Positions 1 through 6,108 are shown, counted from the stretch's first letter. The stretch is 8,641 nucleotides of DNA from VAZQ01 sp040510815 (GCA_040510815.1 JBEVIH010000021.1:1-8641), one strand, 5' to 3'. Notes: generated by a model not told the origin, from the sequence alone. Numbers and translations are program-made.

Positions 1-120
1 TTTTTTTTTTTTGTTGTTTTTTTTTTTTTTTTTTTTTGTTTGTGTTGGGGGGGTTTTTTGGGGGGTTTTTGGTTCTTTCTTGTTTTTTTTGGGGGGGGGG
101 CCGCCCCCCCCCCCCCCCCC
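1..120. other. Low-complexity homopolymer tract at the window's left edge (probable artefact)
   Basis: The first 120 bases consist almost entirely of long runs of T, then G and T, then G, then C, with only a few isolated other bases. Composition changes abruptly to normal mixed high-GC sequence at about 121. Reading frames that cross it give only strings of Phe, Gly and Pro. This is what a failed read end or a badly polished contig end looks like, and no gene is called in it. Bases 121-198 look like real genomic sequence, but I see no convincing gene there apart from the ribosome binding site of the next gene. Confidence 0.85.
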
Positions 121-198
121 ACGCCTTGTTCGCCGCATCGACGTGGACGCCCGTGACAAGCATGGGCATGACACGCATGGACAAGCGTGGAGAAGCAG

Positions 199-348
199 AT
201 GGCCCGCACCAACGTCCTCTATCTCTTGATCGGCGCGCTGGTCGTCGCCGTCGCCGTGCTCGGCTATCAGCTCTACGAGGCCAAGAAGGAGCCGAAAGGC
301 GTGCAGATCAATCTCGGCGAACGCGGGATTTCGATCGAGACCAAGTAG
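199..348 (+). CDS. Small single-pass membrane protein of unknown function (49 aa)
   Basis: A 49-residue protein. Residues about 6-23 form one hydrophobic helix (LYLLIGALVVAVAVLGY), followed by a charged stretch (residues 26-34, rich in Lys and Glu) and a short tail that ends in GISIETK. It is most likely anchored in the inner membrane by the N-terminal helix with a roughly 25-residue soluble tail. A good ribosome binding site, GGAGAAG at 189-195, sits four bases before the ATG and supports this start. The stop is followed after three bases by the ATG of the next gene, so the two are probably co-transcribed and translationally coupled. I do not recognise a named family, and no function can be assigned from sequence alone. 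Confidence 0.7.
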   Translation: MARTNVLYLLIGALVVAVAVLGYQLYEAKKEPKGVQINLGERGISIETK

Positions 349-351
349 GCC

Positions 352-594
352 ATGCTGCTGCCGCAGAAGACCTTGCTCGCTCAGATCGCTGCGTGCGAGG
401 CGCTGGCCGAGAAAGCCTATGACGCAATGTACGACTCGCGCTATCCGACGGGCGAGTACAGCGATCTCAAGGATTATTTTGCGGAAGCGATCGGTTTGGC
501 GCGACGCGCCGGACTGACCGCCGAGGTCGAGCGGCTGAGCAAACGGCTGGAGCACTGCAAGGCGGTCTACCGCAGCCAGTTTTCGCAGTCGTAG
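352..594 (+). CDS. Small hypothetical protein (80 aa), predicted all-helical
   Basis: An 80-residue soluble protein with no signal peptide or membrane segment. It looks all alpha-helical: two amphipathic stretches (about residues 6-25 and 37-75) are separated by a Tyr/Pro-containing turn (YDSRYPTGEYSDL). There are two cysteines, at about residues 15 and 69. Composition is balanced and rich in Ala, Leu, Glu and Arg, which argues for a real gene rather than a shadow frame. The ATG lies three bases after the stop of the 49-aa membrane protein gene and has no strong ribosome binding site of its own, so it is probably translated by coupling. Family unknown to me; a role linked to the upstream membrane protein is only inferred from the tight spacing. 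Confidence 0.7.
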   Translation: MLLPQKTLLAQIAACEALAEKAYDAMYDSRYPTGEYSDLKDYFAEAIGLARRAGLTAEVERLSKRLEHCKAVYRSQFSQS

Positions 595-604
595 CGCAGG
601 CGGC

Positions 605-690
605 GCAGCCCGGATAAGCGAAGCGAAATCCGGGGGCGGCCCATCCTCGGCGATGACCGTCCCGCATGTCGCTGCGCTCATGCGGGCGAC
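605..690. repeat. Dispersed double-hairpin palindromic repeat, copy 1
   Basis: Two inverted repeats in a row. The first has arms CCCGGAT (609-615) and ATCCGGG (628-634). The second has arms CCCGCATG (661-668) and CATGCGGG (679-686) around a 10-base loop. The same pair of hairpins in the same order, with similar sequence between them, recurs at 1681-1778, so this is a repeat family rather than a chance palindrome. Elements of this look are familiar from Bradyrhizobium-type genomes, where they resemble REP/BIME elements. Copy 1 lies between the convergent ends of the 80-aa gene and the DUF5996 gene, and its right arm contains the TGA stop of the latter (678-680). It may act as a bidirectional terminator or mRNA 3'-end stabiliser, which is inference. 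Confidence 0.75.
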
Positions 691-1616
691 TTCCTCGGAT
701 CACGATCCGAACGCTCCAGCGCCTGGCGATCCCAGCGACCCAGATCGGCCGCAGCCTCATAAGTCTCTTGGAGGAATCCCAGCAGCAGGGCGTCCGGATC
801 GCGCGCGCCACGGACGGCGTCGTAGGGCAGGATGAACTGGCCGAGGCCCTGATCGTAGAAGCCCTCGGCGGTGCGCAGGCGGGTTTCGCCATAGCCGGGC
901 GGCTCCGGATACGCGTAGACATAGAAGGCCGCACGGCCGTAGCCGCCATTGCCCGGCCAGAAGCCGCAGCTTGAGACCTCGTGCGAATAGGCCTCGGCCA
1001 TCACCCAGCTTGCCACGTTGGGGGTGGCGCCCTTCGGCGGCGGCGCCGGGCGGCCCGAGAAGCGGGTCACGGCGAGGTCGAAGCTTCCCCAGAAGAAATG
1101 CACCGGGCTCACCTTGCCCACGAAAGCGGAGCGGAACGTGCTCATCACCCGGGTGGCCTGCAGCAGGGCGCGCCAAAACCGCTGCGCATAGTTCGGATCG
1201 TACGAAGCATGCGCCCGATCCTGGTCGAACGGCACCGCATTCTCGATCTCGCTCGGCATGGTCCAGATGTGGACGTCGATGCCGAGCCGCCGCAATCGAA
1301 GCATGAGCTCCGAATAGAAATCGCTGACCGGCATCGGCGCCAGTGCGAGGCTTTCGACGCGACCGTCGCTGGCTTCGATGCGCAGCCGATGCTCGACGAA
1401 ATCAAAGATGATCTCGAATGATCCCGCGCCATACCAGATGGGCGACGTGCTCAAGCCGCGCGCGGTGACATACAAGGTGACGTTCCACCAATGATTCACC
1501 AGCGGGGTCAGGGCCATTCGGACCTTGCCCGCAATCTGGGTCCATCGATGCAGGGTTTCGCAGGTGTCGCTCCAGGCGGACAGCGGCAGGTCCGGCCAGG
1601 GAGATGCTCCGCTCAT
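678..1616 (-). CDS. DUF5996 family protein (312 aa)
   Basis: Recognised as DUF5996 from the N-terminal stretch (WPDLPLSAWSDTCETLHRWT, about residues 7-26, then a QIAGKVRMALTPLVNHWWN segment), which is the signature of this family. This is followed by TLYVTARGLSTSPI, a central PVHFFWGSFDLAVTRFSGR segment, and a Gly/Tyr-rich block (GFWPGNGGYG). The length of 312 aa fits the family's usual size of about 300. There is no signal peptide or membrane helix, so it is probably cytoplasmic. The biochemical function of DUF5996 is unknown to me. The ATG at 1614-1616 starts just before the family motif; its ribosome binding site is weak (GAGCC). The last codons and the TGA stop fall inside the right arm of the palindromic repeat at 605-690, so the extreme C-terminus (SPA) may be repeat-derived. 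Confidence 0.88.
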   Translation of the reverse strand: MSGASPWPDLPLSAWSDTCETLHRWTQIAGKVRMALTPLVNHWWNVTLYVTARGLSTSPIWYGAGSFEIIFDFVEHRLRIEASDGRVESLALAPMPVSDFYSELMLRLRRLGIDVHIWTMPSEIENAVPFDQDRAHASYDPNYAQRFWRALLQATRVMSTFRSAFVGKVSPVHFFWGSFDLAVTRFSGRPAPPPKGATPNVASWVMAEAYSHEVSSCGFWPGNGGYGRAAFYVYAYPEPPGYGETRLRTAEGFYDQGLGQFILPYDAVRGARDPDALLLGFLQETYEAAADLGRWDRQALERSDRDPRKSPA

Positions 1617-1680
1617 GTCAGGCTCGCCCGGCTCGACGCGGATTGGAGCAGAGCATTTTCCGGTCAGTGCAGCAAGCGGA

Positions 1681-1778
1681 GCCCGGATGAAGCCTCAAGC
1701 GCGTTCACGCACGAAATCCGGGGCGATCTATCCGCGGCGATGATGGTCCCGCATGTCGCCGCGCCCATGCGGGCGCTA
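1681..1778. repeat. Dispersed double-hairpin palindromic repeat, copy 2
   Basis: Second copy of the element at 605-690. Hairpin 1 has arms CCCGGAT (1682-1688) and ATCCGGG (1716-1722) with a longer loop than in copy 1. Hairpin 2 has arms CCCGCATG (1748-1755) and CATGCGGG (1766-1773), again with a 10-base loop. The blocks CGAAATCCGGGG and GTCCCGCATGTCGC are shared with copy 1, in the same orientation. It lies between the start of the DUF5996 gene and the 3' end of the 65-aa minus-strand ORF, whose TAG stop (1776-1778) sits just outside the right arm. The flanking stretch 1617-1680 holds nothing I can call, although GAGCATTTTCCGG near 1652 resembles another common rhizobial repeat. Confidence 0.75.
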
Positions 1779-1973
1779 CGCCGCTATGGCTTCCATGATT
1801 TCGGCGGATCCCCATTTGGCGCCGATGTGTTTGGCGATATACGCGGCCAGACCCCACACGTCGGCCCGCACGAAATCCACGGCCTCCGCGAGCGCAGCAA
1901 AATTCCGAGTCCGGTCCACCTCGGCGTGCACGGCGACCAATTTCGTCTCCGACTCCCGCACGAATGATTGCAC
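1776..1973 (-). CDS. Small hypothetical protein or gene remnant (65 aa, GTG start)
   Basis: A 65-residue frame starting at GTG 1973-1971. It has balanced, protein-like composition (MQSFVRESETKLVAVHAEVD, then an alternating helical pattern rich in Ala, and WGLAAYIAKHIGAKWGS near the end), predicted helical and soluble. I do not recognise a family. The same frame stays open upstream (DAKADRDDL) to a TGA at 2003-2001 but contains no ATG there. An ATG at 1999-1997 is out of frame by one base, and one extra A in the AAAA run (+ strand 1992-1995) would join it to give a 74-aa protein. It may therefore be a frameshifted gene or a sequencing error. The stop codon is supplied by repeat copy 2, which suggests the 3' end may have been replaced by the repeat. 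Confidence 0.4.
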   Translation of the reverse strand: MQSFVRESETKLVAVHAEVDRTRNFAALAEAVDFVRADVWGLAAYIAKHIGAKWGSAEIMEAIAA

Positions 1974-2023
1974 CAGGTCGTCGCGATCGGCTTTTGCATC
2001 TCAACGCTTTCAAGGACCAACTC

Positions 2024-2344
2024 ATGAGCATGAAAATTGCAGCCGCCGCGGCGCTGCTCGGCCTATCGCTGTCGAGCGTGGCGCAGGCGCAGGGCTTCAG
2101 CTGCGGCGGCCGCCTTACGCCCGATGAACGCATGGTCTGCCAGGATCGCACGCTGGCCCAGCTCGACGTCCAGCTCAACCAGATCTATGAGCGCGCGATC
2201 GCGCAGGCGACGCCATGAGGCCGCAGCCAGCTGCAAACGGCGCAGCGGGAATGGCTGCAAAGCCGGCGCGCCTGCGGCAGCAACCGGACCTGCATCGGGC
2301 AGCTCTACCGCGACCAGATCGCGTGGCTGCGCCAATTCGTCTGA
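2024..2344 (+). pseudogene. Secreted LprI/DUF1311-type protein gene interrupted by an in-frame TGA
   Basis: The frame from ATG 2024 encodes a signal peptide (about residues 1-22, ending in AQA) and then the start of a lysozyme-inhibitor LprI/DUF1311-type domain: FSCGG, DERMVCQD, LAQLDVQLNQIYERA. It stops at TGA 2216-2218 (codon 65). The same frame continues without any shift to a second stop at 2342-2344 and encodes the rest of the domain: QREWLQSRRACGSNRTCIGQ, then LYRDQIAWLRQFV. Readthrough would give 106 codons with four cysteines (27, 39, 84, 90), two on each side of the stop, as expected for two disulfides. AAGGA at 2012-2016 supports start 2024; ATG 2030 is an alternative. The simplest reading is a CGA-to-TGA nonsense change or a base-call error. 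As it stands only a 64-aa precursor would be made, probably non-functional. LprI-type proteins act in the periplasm or envelope, some as lysozyme inhibitors. Confidence 0.8.
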
Positions 2345-2369
2345 CGCTCCAGGTCGAGTCGCAGCGGCG

Positions 2370-2687
2370 TTACTTCAACCCCAGAAACCCGCGCATCGCG
2401 GCGGCCGTGGCCTCGGCATCCTTCCTGTCGGCGGCCGGCAGCGCCCAGGCGGCGCCGGAGCGCGTCACCAGCATGGTGTTGCAGATCTCGACGCCGGAGG
2501 CGCGATCGACGCCGGCGTCGACCGCAAACTCCGCCACCTCGGCAAGCGCCAGCTCGAGCGGCTTGAGATTCCAGAACAGCAGCTTGCGCTGCAGGGTCGC
2601 CTTGCCGGAAGTCTTGTCGAGCGTGAGCGTGGTCGAGCCCGATTGCGCCACCATGCGCTGTGGGGTGTTTTCGATGATCTTGGCCAT
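2370..2687 (-). CDS. Hypothetical protein, possible PH-like fold (105 aa)
   Basis: A 105-residue soluble protein. It opens with MAKIIENTPQRMVAQSGSTT, followed by a beta-strand pattern (LTLDKTSGKATLQRKLLFW), an LKPLELALAEVAEFAVDAG segment, another likely strand pair (EICNTMLVTRSGAAWALP), and a C-terminal helix (AADRKDAEATAAAMRGFLGL). The order of strand pairs capped by one long C-terminal helix resembles bacterial PH-like domains; this is a fold guess, not a family assignment. The start at 2687 is chosen because AAGGGGGA lies just upstream on the minus strand; the frame stays open further but has no better start. Its 3' end converges on the broken LprI-type gene with a 25-base gap. The divergent neighbour is the ModA-like gene 130 bases away, so the two promoters must share 2688-2817. 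Confidence 0.7.
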   Translation of the reverse strand: MAKIIENTPQRMVAQSGSTTLTLDKTSGKATLQRKLLFWNLKPLELALAEVAEFAVDAGVDRASGVEICNTMLVTRSGAAWALPAADRKDAEATAAAMRGFLGLK

Positions 2688-2817
2688 GGCATCCCCCTTG
2701 GCCCGAATTGCGCCGCTTAGCATACACCTCCGCGGCACGCTCGGGTGGACACGGTGTCGCGGCTCGGCGATGATTTCGGCACGGCCACTCGCAAGTCGCA
2801 GCTGCAAGAGGACGTCC

Positions 2818-3624
2818 ATGATAAGAAATTTTCGCGCCGGCGCCATCGTCGCAGCGATCGGCCTGTCAGTTTCCTCGTCGACGAGTTTGGGATCGTCCGC
2901 GCATGCCGCCGAGATCAAGGTGATCAGCGCGAACGGCCCGCGGGCGGTGCTCGCCGACCTCACCGGCAAGTTCGAAAGCGCGAGCGGGCACAAGCTGGCG
3001 ATCACCATCATCGAGACCGGCGAGATCAGGCATCGCATCCTCAGCGGCGCCATCTACGACGTCATCATCCTGCCGACGGCGACGGCCGAGGAGCTCGCGA
3101 AGCTCGGCAAGATCATCGCCAACACCATGGTTCCCGTCGTTCGCACCAGCTTCGGGATGGCCGTGCGCACGGGTGAGCGCAGGCCCGACGTCAGCTCGGC
3201 GGAAACCTTCAAACGCTCCCTGCTGGCCGCGCCATCCATCCTCATCACCGATCCTTCGACCGGCGGCATCAGCGGGGTTTATTTCATGAGCGTGCTGAAC
3301 CAACTGGGCATCGCCGACGAGATGAAGCCCAAGCTGGTGCTGCATCGGGGCAGCGGCTACCACGCCGAGCGCGTCGCCAGGGGCGAAGCCGACCTCGCGG
3401 TCCAGGCGGAGCACGAGATCCGTTGCGTGCCCGGCATCGACTTCGTGCCGTATCCGGCGGAATTCCAGCGCACGGTGAGCTTCACGGCCGGCGTCGGCGC
3501 CGACGTCAGGCACATCACCGGCGACCGTGGGACCGACAACGCGCCGGCGCGTTACTTTGTCCAATTCCTGCGCGGGCCGGAGGCCGCGGCCGCGATCAAG
3601 GAAAAATGCCTGCAGCCCGGCTGA
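2818..3624 (+). CDS. ModA-like periplasmic substrate-binding protein (268 aa)
   Basis: The precursor has a clear signal peptide: basic start MIRNFRAG, hydrophobic core, and predicted cleavage after SSAHA at about residue 30. The mature protein opens with AEIKVISANGPRAVLADLTG, typical of type 2 periplasmic binding proteins of the molybdate-binding ModA group. Further features that fit are the segments TGEIRHRI, YDVIILPTATAEELAKLGKI, LITDPSTGGISGVYFMSVL and the C-terminal RYFVQFLRGPEAAAAIK. The length matches the family. AAGAGGA at 2806-2812 supports the ATG at 2818. No permease or ATPase gene (modB, modC) lies nearby, so it is an orphan. Many orphan ModA-like proteins in rhizobia do not bind molybdate, and the ligand here cannot be named. 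It may supply a transporter encoded elsewhere or act as a sensor partner. Confidence 0.85.
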   Translation: MIRNFRAGAIVAAIGLSVSSSTSLGSSAHAAEIKVISANGPRAVLADLTGKFESASGHKLAITIIETGEIRHRILSGAIYDVIILPTATAEELAKLGKIIANTMVPVVRTSFGMAVRTGERRPDVSSAETFKRSLLAAPSILITDPSTGGISGVYFMSVLNQLGIADEMKPKLVLHRGSGYHAERVARGEADLAVQAEHEIRCVPGIDFVPYPAEFQRTVSFTAGVGADVRHITGDRGTDNAPARYFVQFLRGPEAAAAIKEKCLQPG

Positions 3625-3725
3625 CGCGCTCGACATGCGCGTCAAGCTCGGCGGCATGAACGAGCTGCACGCCGCCGCCAAGGAGCCCGACACCCGCGTG
3701 GTGGGCTTCCAGATCAGGTCTCGCG

Positions 3726-4349
3726 TCAGTGCGCGGGGACGCGCGCTTCCACGCCGTAGAGCGGCGGCGTCCCCATGCTGAAGATCTGCGCCACGACCGG
3801 CGTTGCCGCCGGCGCGGCGTCGGCTGCCAGCCCGAAGAAGAAGGTCGTGTTTTGGATGCTCGGGCCGCCCTGCAGGCACAGCGGCTTGCTGAACTCGAAC
3901 TGGATGATATCGCCGAACTTCTCCGCCGACTTGAGACCGATGGTGCCCAGCCCGCCGGTGGTAATCACGAACACATCGACCGGTGGGCCGGGCTTGTAGG
4001 GCAGCTTCACCAGCGGACCGAAATTAAGCACGAGGCCGCCGAGGCATTCGGCGGTGCCGGCGGCCTCCGTCAGGCTGAGGCGATACTCATAGCCGGTCTT
4101 GCCCGCGCCAGGCGTGCCGGCGGCACCGGTATAGGTGCGCGATTGCAGCCACGCGGTCTTGGGAGTCGTGAGGTACGGCAACGGAACGTAGCCGAGGCTG
4201 TCGGTCACGGTGATGGTGCAGGTGGGGTTGAAGACGCAGTTGACGGCGGGAGCGCCGACCTCGACGACGGTGAGCACCTGGCCTCGCGCCGCCGCCGACG
4301 TCAACATGAATGCGGCCGCGGTGCCGGCAATGACCTGGGCGATGCGCAT
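3726..4349 (-). CDS. Secreted protein of unknown function (207 aa)
   Basis: A 207-residue exported protein. Residues 1-23 are a signal peptide (MRIAQVIAGTAAAFMLTSAA), probably cleaved near AARG/Q. The mature part is rich in Gly, Pro, Thr and beta-branched residues, suggesting a beta-sheet fold, and contains four cysteines (38, 44, 102, 158) that could form two disulfides in the periplasm. The first two lie in VNCVFNPTCTITV. I recognise no family. A strong ribosome binding site (GAGGAGGG on the minus strand, just upstream of 4349) fixes the start at MRIAQ rather than at the in-frame upstream codon. It follows creA on the same strand with a 113-base gap, so co-transcription is possible but not shown. 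Bases 3625-3725, between this gene's end and the ModA-like gene, hold nothing I can call. Confidence 0.72.
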   Translation of the reverse strand: MRIAQVIAGTAAAFMLTSAAARGQVLTVVEVGAPAVNCVFNPTCTITVTDSLGYVPLPYLTTPKTAWLQSRTYTGAAGTPGAGKTGYEYRLSLTEAAGTAECLGGLVLNFGPLVKLPYKPGPPVDVFVITTGGLGTIGLKSAEKFGDIIQFEFSKPLCLQGGPSIQNTTFFFGLAADAAPAATPVVAQIFSMGTPPLYGVEARVPAH

Positions 4350-4442
4350 CGCTACCCTCCTCTCGCTGGAGGCCCACAACGATCAAGGATTGCACGTTTT
4401 GTGCCTTCTACGCAAGGTTGCTGCAGGGCGGGGCGCGCCCGC

Positions 4443-4453
4443 GGGGGGGGGGG
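4443..4453. repeat. Run of 11 G residues next to a GGGCGCGCCC palindrome
   Basis: An uninterrupted run of eleven G's on the + strand, just left of the creA stop codon and right of the perfect palindrome GGGCGCGCCC at 4431-4440. In the creA transcript it is a C-tract in the 3' untranslated region. Its exact length is likely to be unreliable, as with any homopolymer this long, but it lies outside coding sequence, so neither neighbouring frame depends on it. No clear terminator hairpin with a U-tract is visible in the gap 4350-4462. Confidence 0.6.
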
Positions 4454-4462
4454 CAAAGCCAT

Positions 4463-4990
4463 TCACTTCTCGACGAAGTCGGCGCAGCGCTGCACCTGGT
4501 CGCTCCCTCCCCACGGCATGATCGGAACCGTGGAGGTCGAGTTCTTCGGTGAGCCCTCGATGATGCGGTCGGAATAGACCATGTAGACCAGCACGTTGCG
4601 CTTGACGTCGCAGCCGCGCACGATCTGCATCTTCTTGAAGAACAGCGAGCGGCGCTTGCGGAACACGTCCTCGCCCTGCTCGAACTTGGCCTTGAAGCGG
4701 ATCGGCCCGGTCTGCTGGCAGGCAAGCGAGATGTCCGACACCTCCTCGGCGACGCCGATCCAGCCCTTCAAGCCGCCTCGCTCCGGCACCGTGAAGTGGC
4801 AGGCGACGCCCTCGACCTCCGGGTCGTCGAGGCCGTAGGTGGCGAGCTTGTCGTTGGGCGTGAGCCACTTGAACACGGTCGAGCGCTTGAAGATCAGGTC
4901 CGGCTCGTCGGCCGCGCTCGCGGGCGCCGGCGGCACCAGCAACGCGGCCGCCAGCGCGACAACGCAGCCCCGAAAGATAAAGCGATCCAT
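4463..4990 (-). CDS. creA: CreA family periplasmic protein (175 aa)
   Basis: Recognised as CreA from the run DDPEVEGVACHFTVPERGGL (about residues 55-74), then KGWIGVAEEVSDISLACQQTGPI and the downstream RSLFFKKMQIVRGCDVKRN and VYMVYSDRIIEGSPKNS. Residues 1-26 form a signal peptide with cleavage after SASA-type residues (PAPASA/ADE), so the protein is periplasmic. Four cysteines (64, 91, 127, 169) could form two disulfides. The length is close to that of known CreA proteins. In enterobacteria the gene sits beside creBCD, but no such genes are present here, which is usual for alphaproteobacterial copies. The molecular function is not established. GGAGG just upstream on the minus strand supports the ATG at 4990. 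It is divergent from the CMD-family gene, with about 100 bases between the two starts. Confidence 0.92.
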   Translation of the reverse strand: MDRFIFRGCVVALAAALLVPPAPASAADEPDLIFKRSTVFKWLTPNDKLATYGLDDPEVEGVACHFTVPERGGLKGWIGVAEEVSDISLACQQTGPIRFKAKFEQGEDVFRKRRSLFFKKMQIVRGCDVKRNVLVYMVYSDRIIEGSPKNSTSTVPIMPWGGSDQVQRCADFVEK

Positions 4991-5093
4991 GGTTCGGCCT
5001 CCATTTCCGACGTGCGACCCCCTATGTAGAAGTCAAAGACGGGAATTGAAGGTGCCGCGTCGACGGCATACCCGATCACCGCAGGAGGCACCC

Positions 5094-5669
5094 GTGGCGC
5101 GCGTCAAGATGATCAAGCCGGAGGAGGCCGACGCCGACACCCGCCGAGTCTATGACGGCGTGCTCGAGCAGTGGGGGCGGATCAGCAATTTCTCGCAGGT
5201 CCTGGCGCATCAGCCGGCCGCGCTCGCCGGCTGGATGCTGCCGAACGAGAGCATCCGCCTCGCCAACGTGAAATCCGATCCGGACTACGTGAAGATCCAG
5301 CAGCTGGTGATCATCAAGACCTCGGCACTCAACCAGAGCGCCTATTGCATGTCGCACAACGTGCCGCTGGGGCGGAAGATCGGTCTTACGCAGGCGCAGA
5401 TCGAGGCCGCGCAGCGCAGCGATTACATGCGCTCGCCCGACCTCGACGACCGGCAGAAGGCGGCGGTGCGCTGGGCCGAGGTGGTCACCTTGATGACCGC
5501 GCGCGGCGACGAGGCCGCGTTTGCGGCGATGAAACGGCATTTCTCCGAGAAGCAGATCGTCGAGCTCACCGTATTCTGCGGCATGTGGAACTACTCGAAC
5601 CGGCTGTGCGAGGCGCTGCACGTCGACCTCGAGCGGCCCGACAAGCGCATCGAGTTTCAGGAAAAATAA
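5094..5669 (+). CDS. Carboxymuconolactone decarboxylase (CMD/AhpD-like) family protein (191 aa)
   Basis: The family core is visible at about residues 45-145: helix IQQLVIIKTSALNQSAYCMS followed by HNVPLGRKIGLTQAQIEAA and DDRQKAAVRWAEVVTLM, which is the typical CMD arrangement. The active-site region reads SAYCMSH, so one cysteine (85) and the histidine (88) are present, while the first Cys of the AhpD-type CxxC pair is Ser82. An AhpD-type disulfide reductase mechanism is therefore unlikely, and the substrate is unknown. The start is GTG 5094, chosen because AGGAGG at 5083-5088 lies five bases upstream and the protein then opens with the family-typical ARVKMIKPEEA. The upstream in-frame extension overlaps the divergent creA gene and is rejected. 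It is followed 79 bases later by the GFA gene on the same strand. Confidence 0.88.
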   Translation: MARVKMIKPEEADADTRRVYDGVLEQWGRISNFSQVLAHQPAALAGWMLPNESIRLANVKSDPDYVKIQQLVIIKTSALNQSAYCMSHNVPLGRKIGLTQAQIEAAQRSDYMRSPDLDDRQKAAVRWAEVVTLMTARGDEAAFAAMKRHFSEKQIVELTVFCGMWNYSNRLCEALHVDLERPDKRIEFQEK

Positions 5670-5748
5670 CGGCGCCGCCGTCCGGCGCACGGTTGAGCGC
5701 CGCCGCGCGATGGTTCACCATCCGCGGCAAAGGATTGGGAGGCCGATC

Positions 5749-6108
5749 ATGCCCGAGCCGAAAACCTATACCGGCGGCTGCCACTGCGGGGAGGTGCGCT
5801 TCGAGGTGACCTCCGACATCTCGAATGTCGTCTCCTGCAACTGCTCGATCTGCCAGAAGCGCGGCGCGCTGTGGAGCTTCGTGCCGGCCGGCAACTTCGG
5901 GCTGCGCGCGGGCGCGGAAGACCTGCGCGACTACCAGTTCGGCAAGAAGACGATCCATCACCTGTTCTGCCCCCATTGCGGGGTCGGCTCGTTCTCGCGC
6001 GGCAAGGCTCCCGACGGCGGCGAGATGGTCGCCGTCAATGTGCGCTGCCTCGACGATATCGACCTCGGCAAGCTCACCCAGCAGCCGTTCGACGGCCGCA
6101 GCCTGTAG
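5749..6108 (+). CDS. GFA family (Gfa/CENP-V-like) zinc protein (119 aa)
   Basis: A small glutathione-dependent formaldehyde-activating (GFA) family protein. Zinc ligands in order: Cys11 and Cys13 in GGCHCGEVRF, Cys30, Cys32 and Cys35 in SCNCSICQK, and Cys74 and Cys77 in FCPHCG. By analogy with Gfa, the first pair together with CPHC would form the structural site and the CNCSIC cluster the second zinc site. The length is typical of the single-domain members. Most such proteins have no proven role in formaldehyde metabolism, so the name is only a family label. GGGAGG at 5737-5742 supports ATG 5749 over the in-frame ATG at 5710. An inverted repeat, GATGGT-TC-ACCATC (5709-5722), sits just before the ribosome binding site and could fold in the leader RNA. 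Confidence 0.88.
   Translation: MPEPKTYTGGCHCGEVRFEVTSDISNVVSCNCSICQKRGALWSFVPAGNFGLRAGAEDLRDYQFGKKTIHHLFCPHCGVGSFSRGKAPDGGEMVAVNVRCLDDIDLGKLTQQPFDGRSL

Noticed and set aside
11..422. Plus-strand reading frames through the homopolymer tract at the left edge
   Set aside because: They translate to Phe, Gly and Pro runs from artefactual sequence and overlap the better-supported 49-aa gene in other frames.
605..1778. The two related repeats as a CRISPR array or transposon ends
   Set aside because: Only two copies, in direct orientation, about 1.1 kb apart around a DUF5996 gene, with no spacers, transposase or target-site duplication visible.
2216..2218. TGA in the LprI-type gene as a selenocysteine codon
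   Set aside because: The position falls between the conserved halves with no redox motif, no stem-loop typical of a bacterial SECIS element is evident just downstream, and the family is not known to use selenocysteine.
3635..3781. Short plus-strand ORF opening MRVKLGGMNELHAAAKEPDT after the ModA-like gene
   Set aside because: No ribosome binding site. The second half reads Arg/Pro/Ala-rich because it is antisense to the end of the secreted-protein gene, and no family is recognised. It could be a tiny remnant but cannot be supported.
2866..3879. 337-codon minus-strand frame opposite the ModA-like gene
   Set aside because: It is a shadow of the ModA-like gene: Arg/Ala/Gly/Asp-rich with no recognisable motif, as is common opposite GC-rich genes.
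4839..5093. 85-codon N-terminal extension of the CMD-family protein
   Set aside because: It overlaps the divergent creA gene and has low-complexity Arg/Ser/Ala-rich sequence, whereas GTG 5094 has a strong AGGAGG site.
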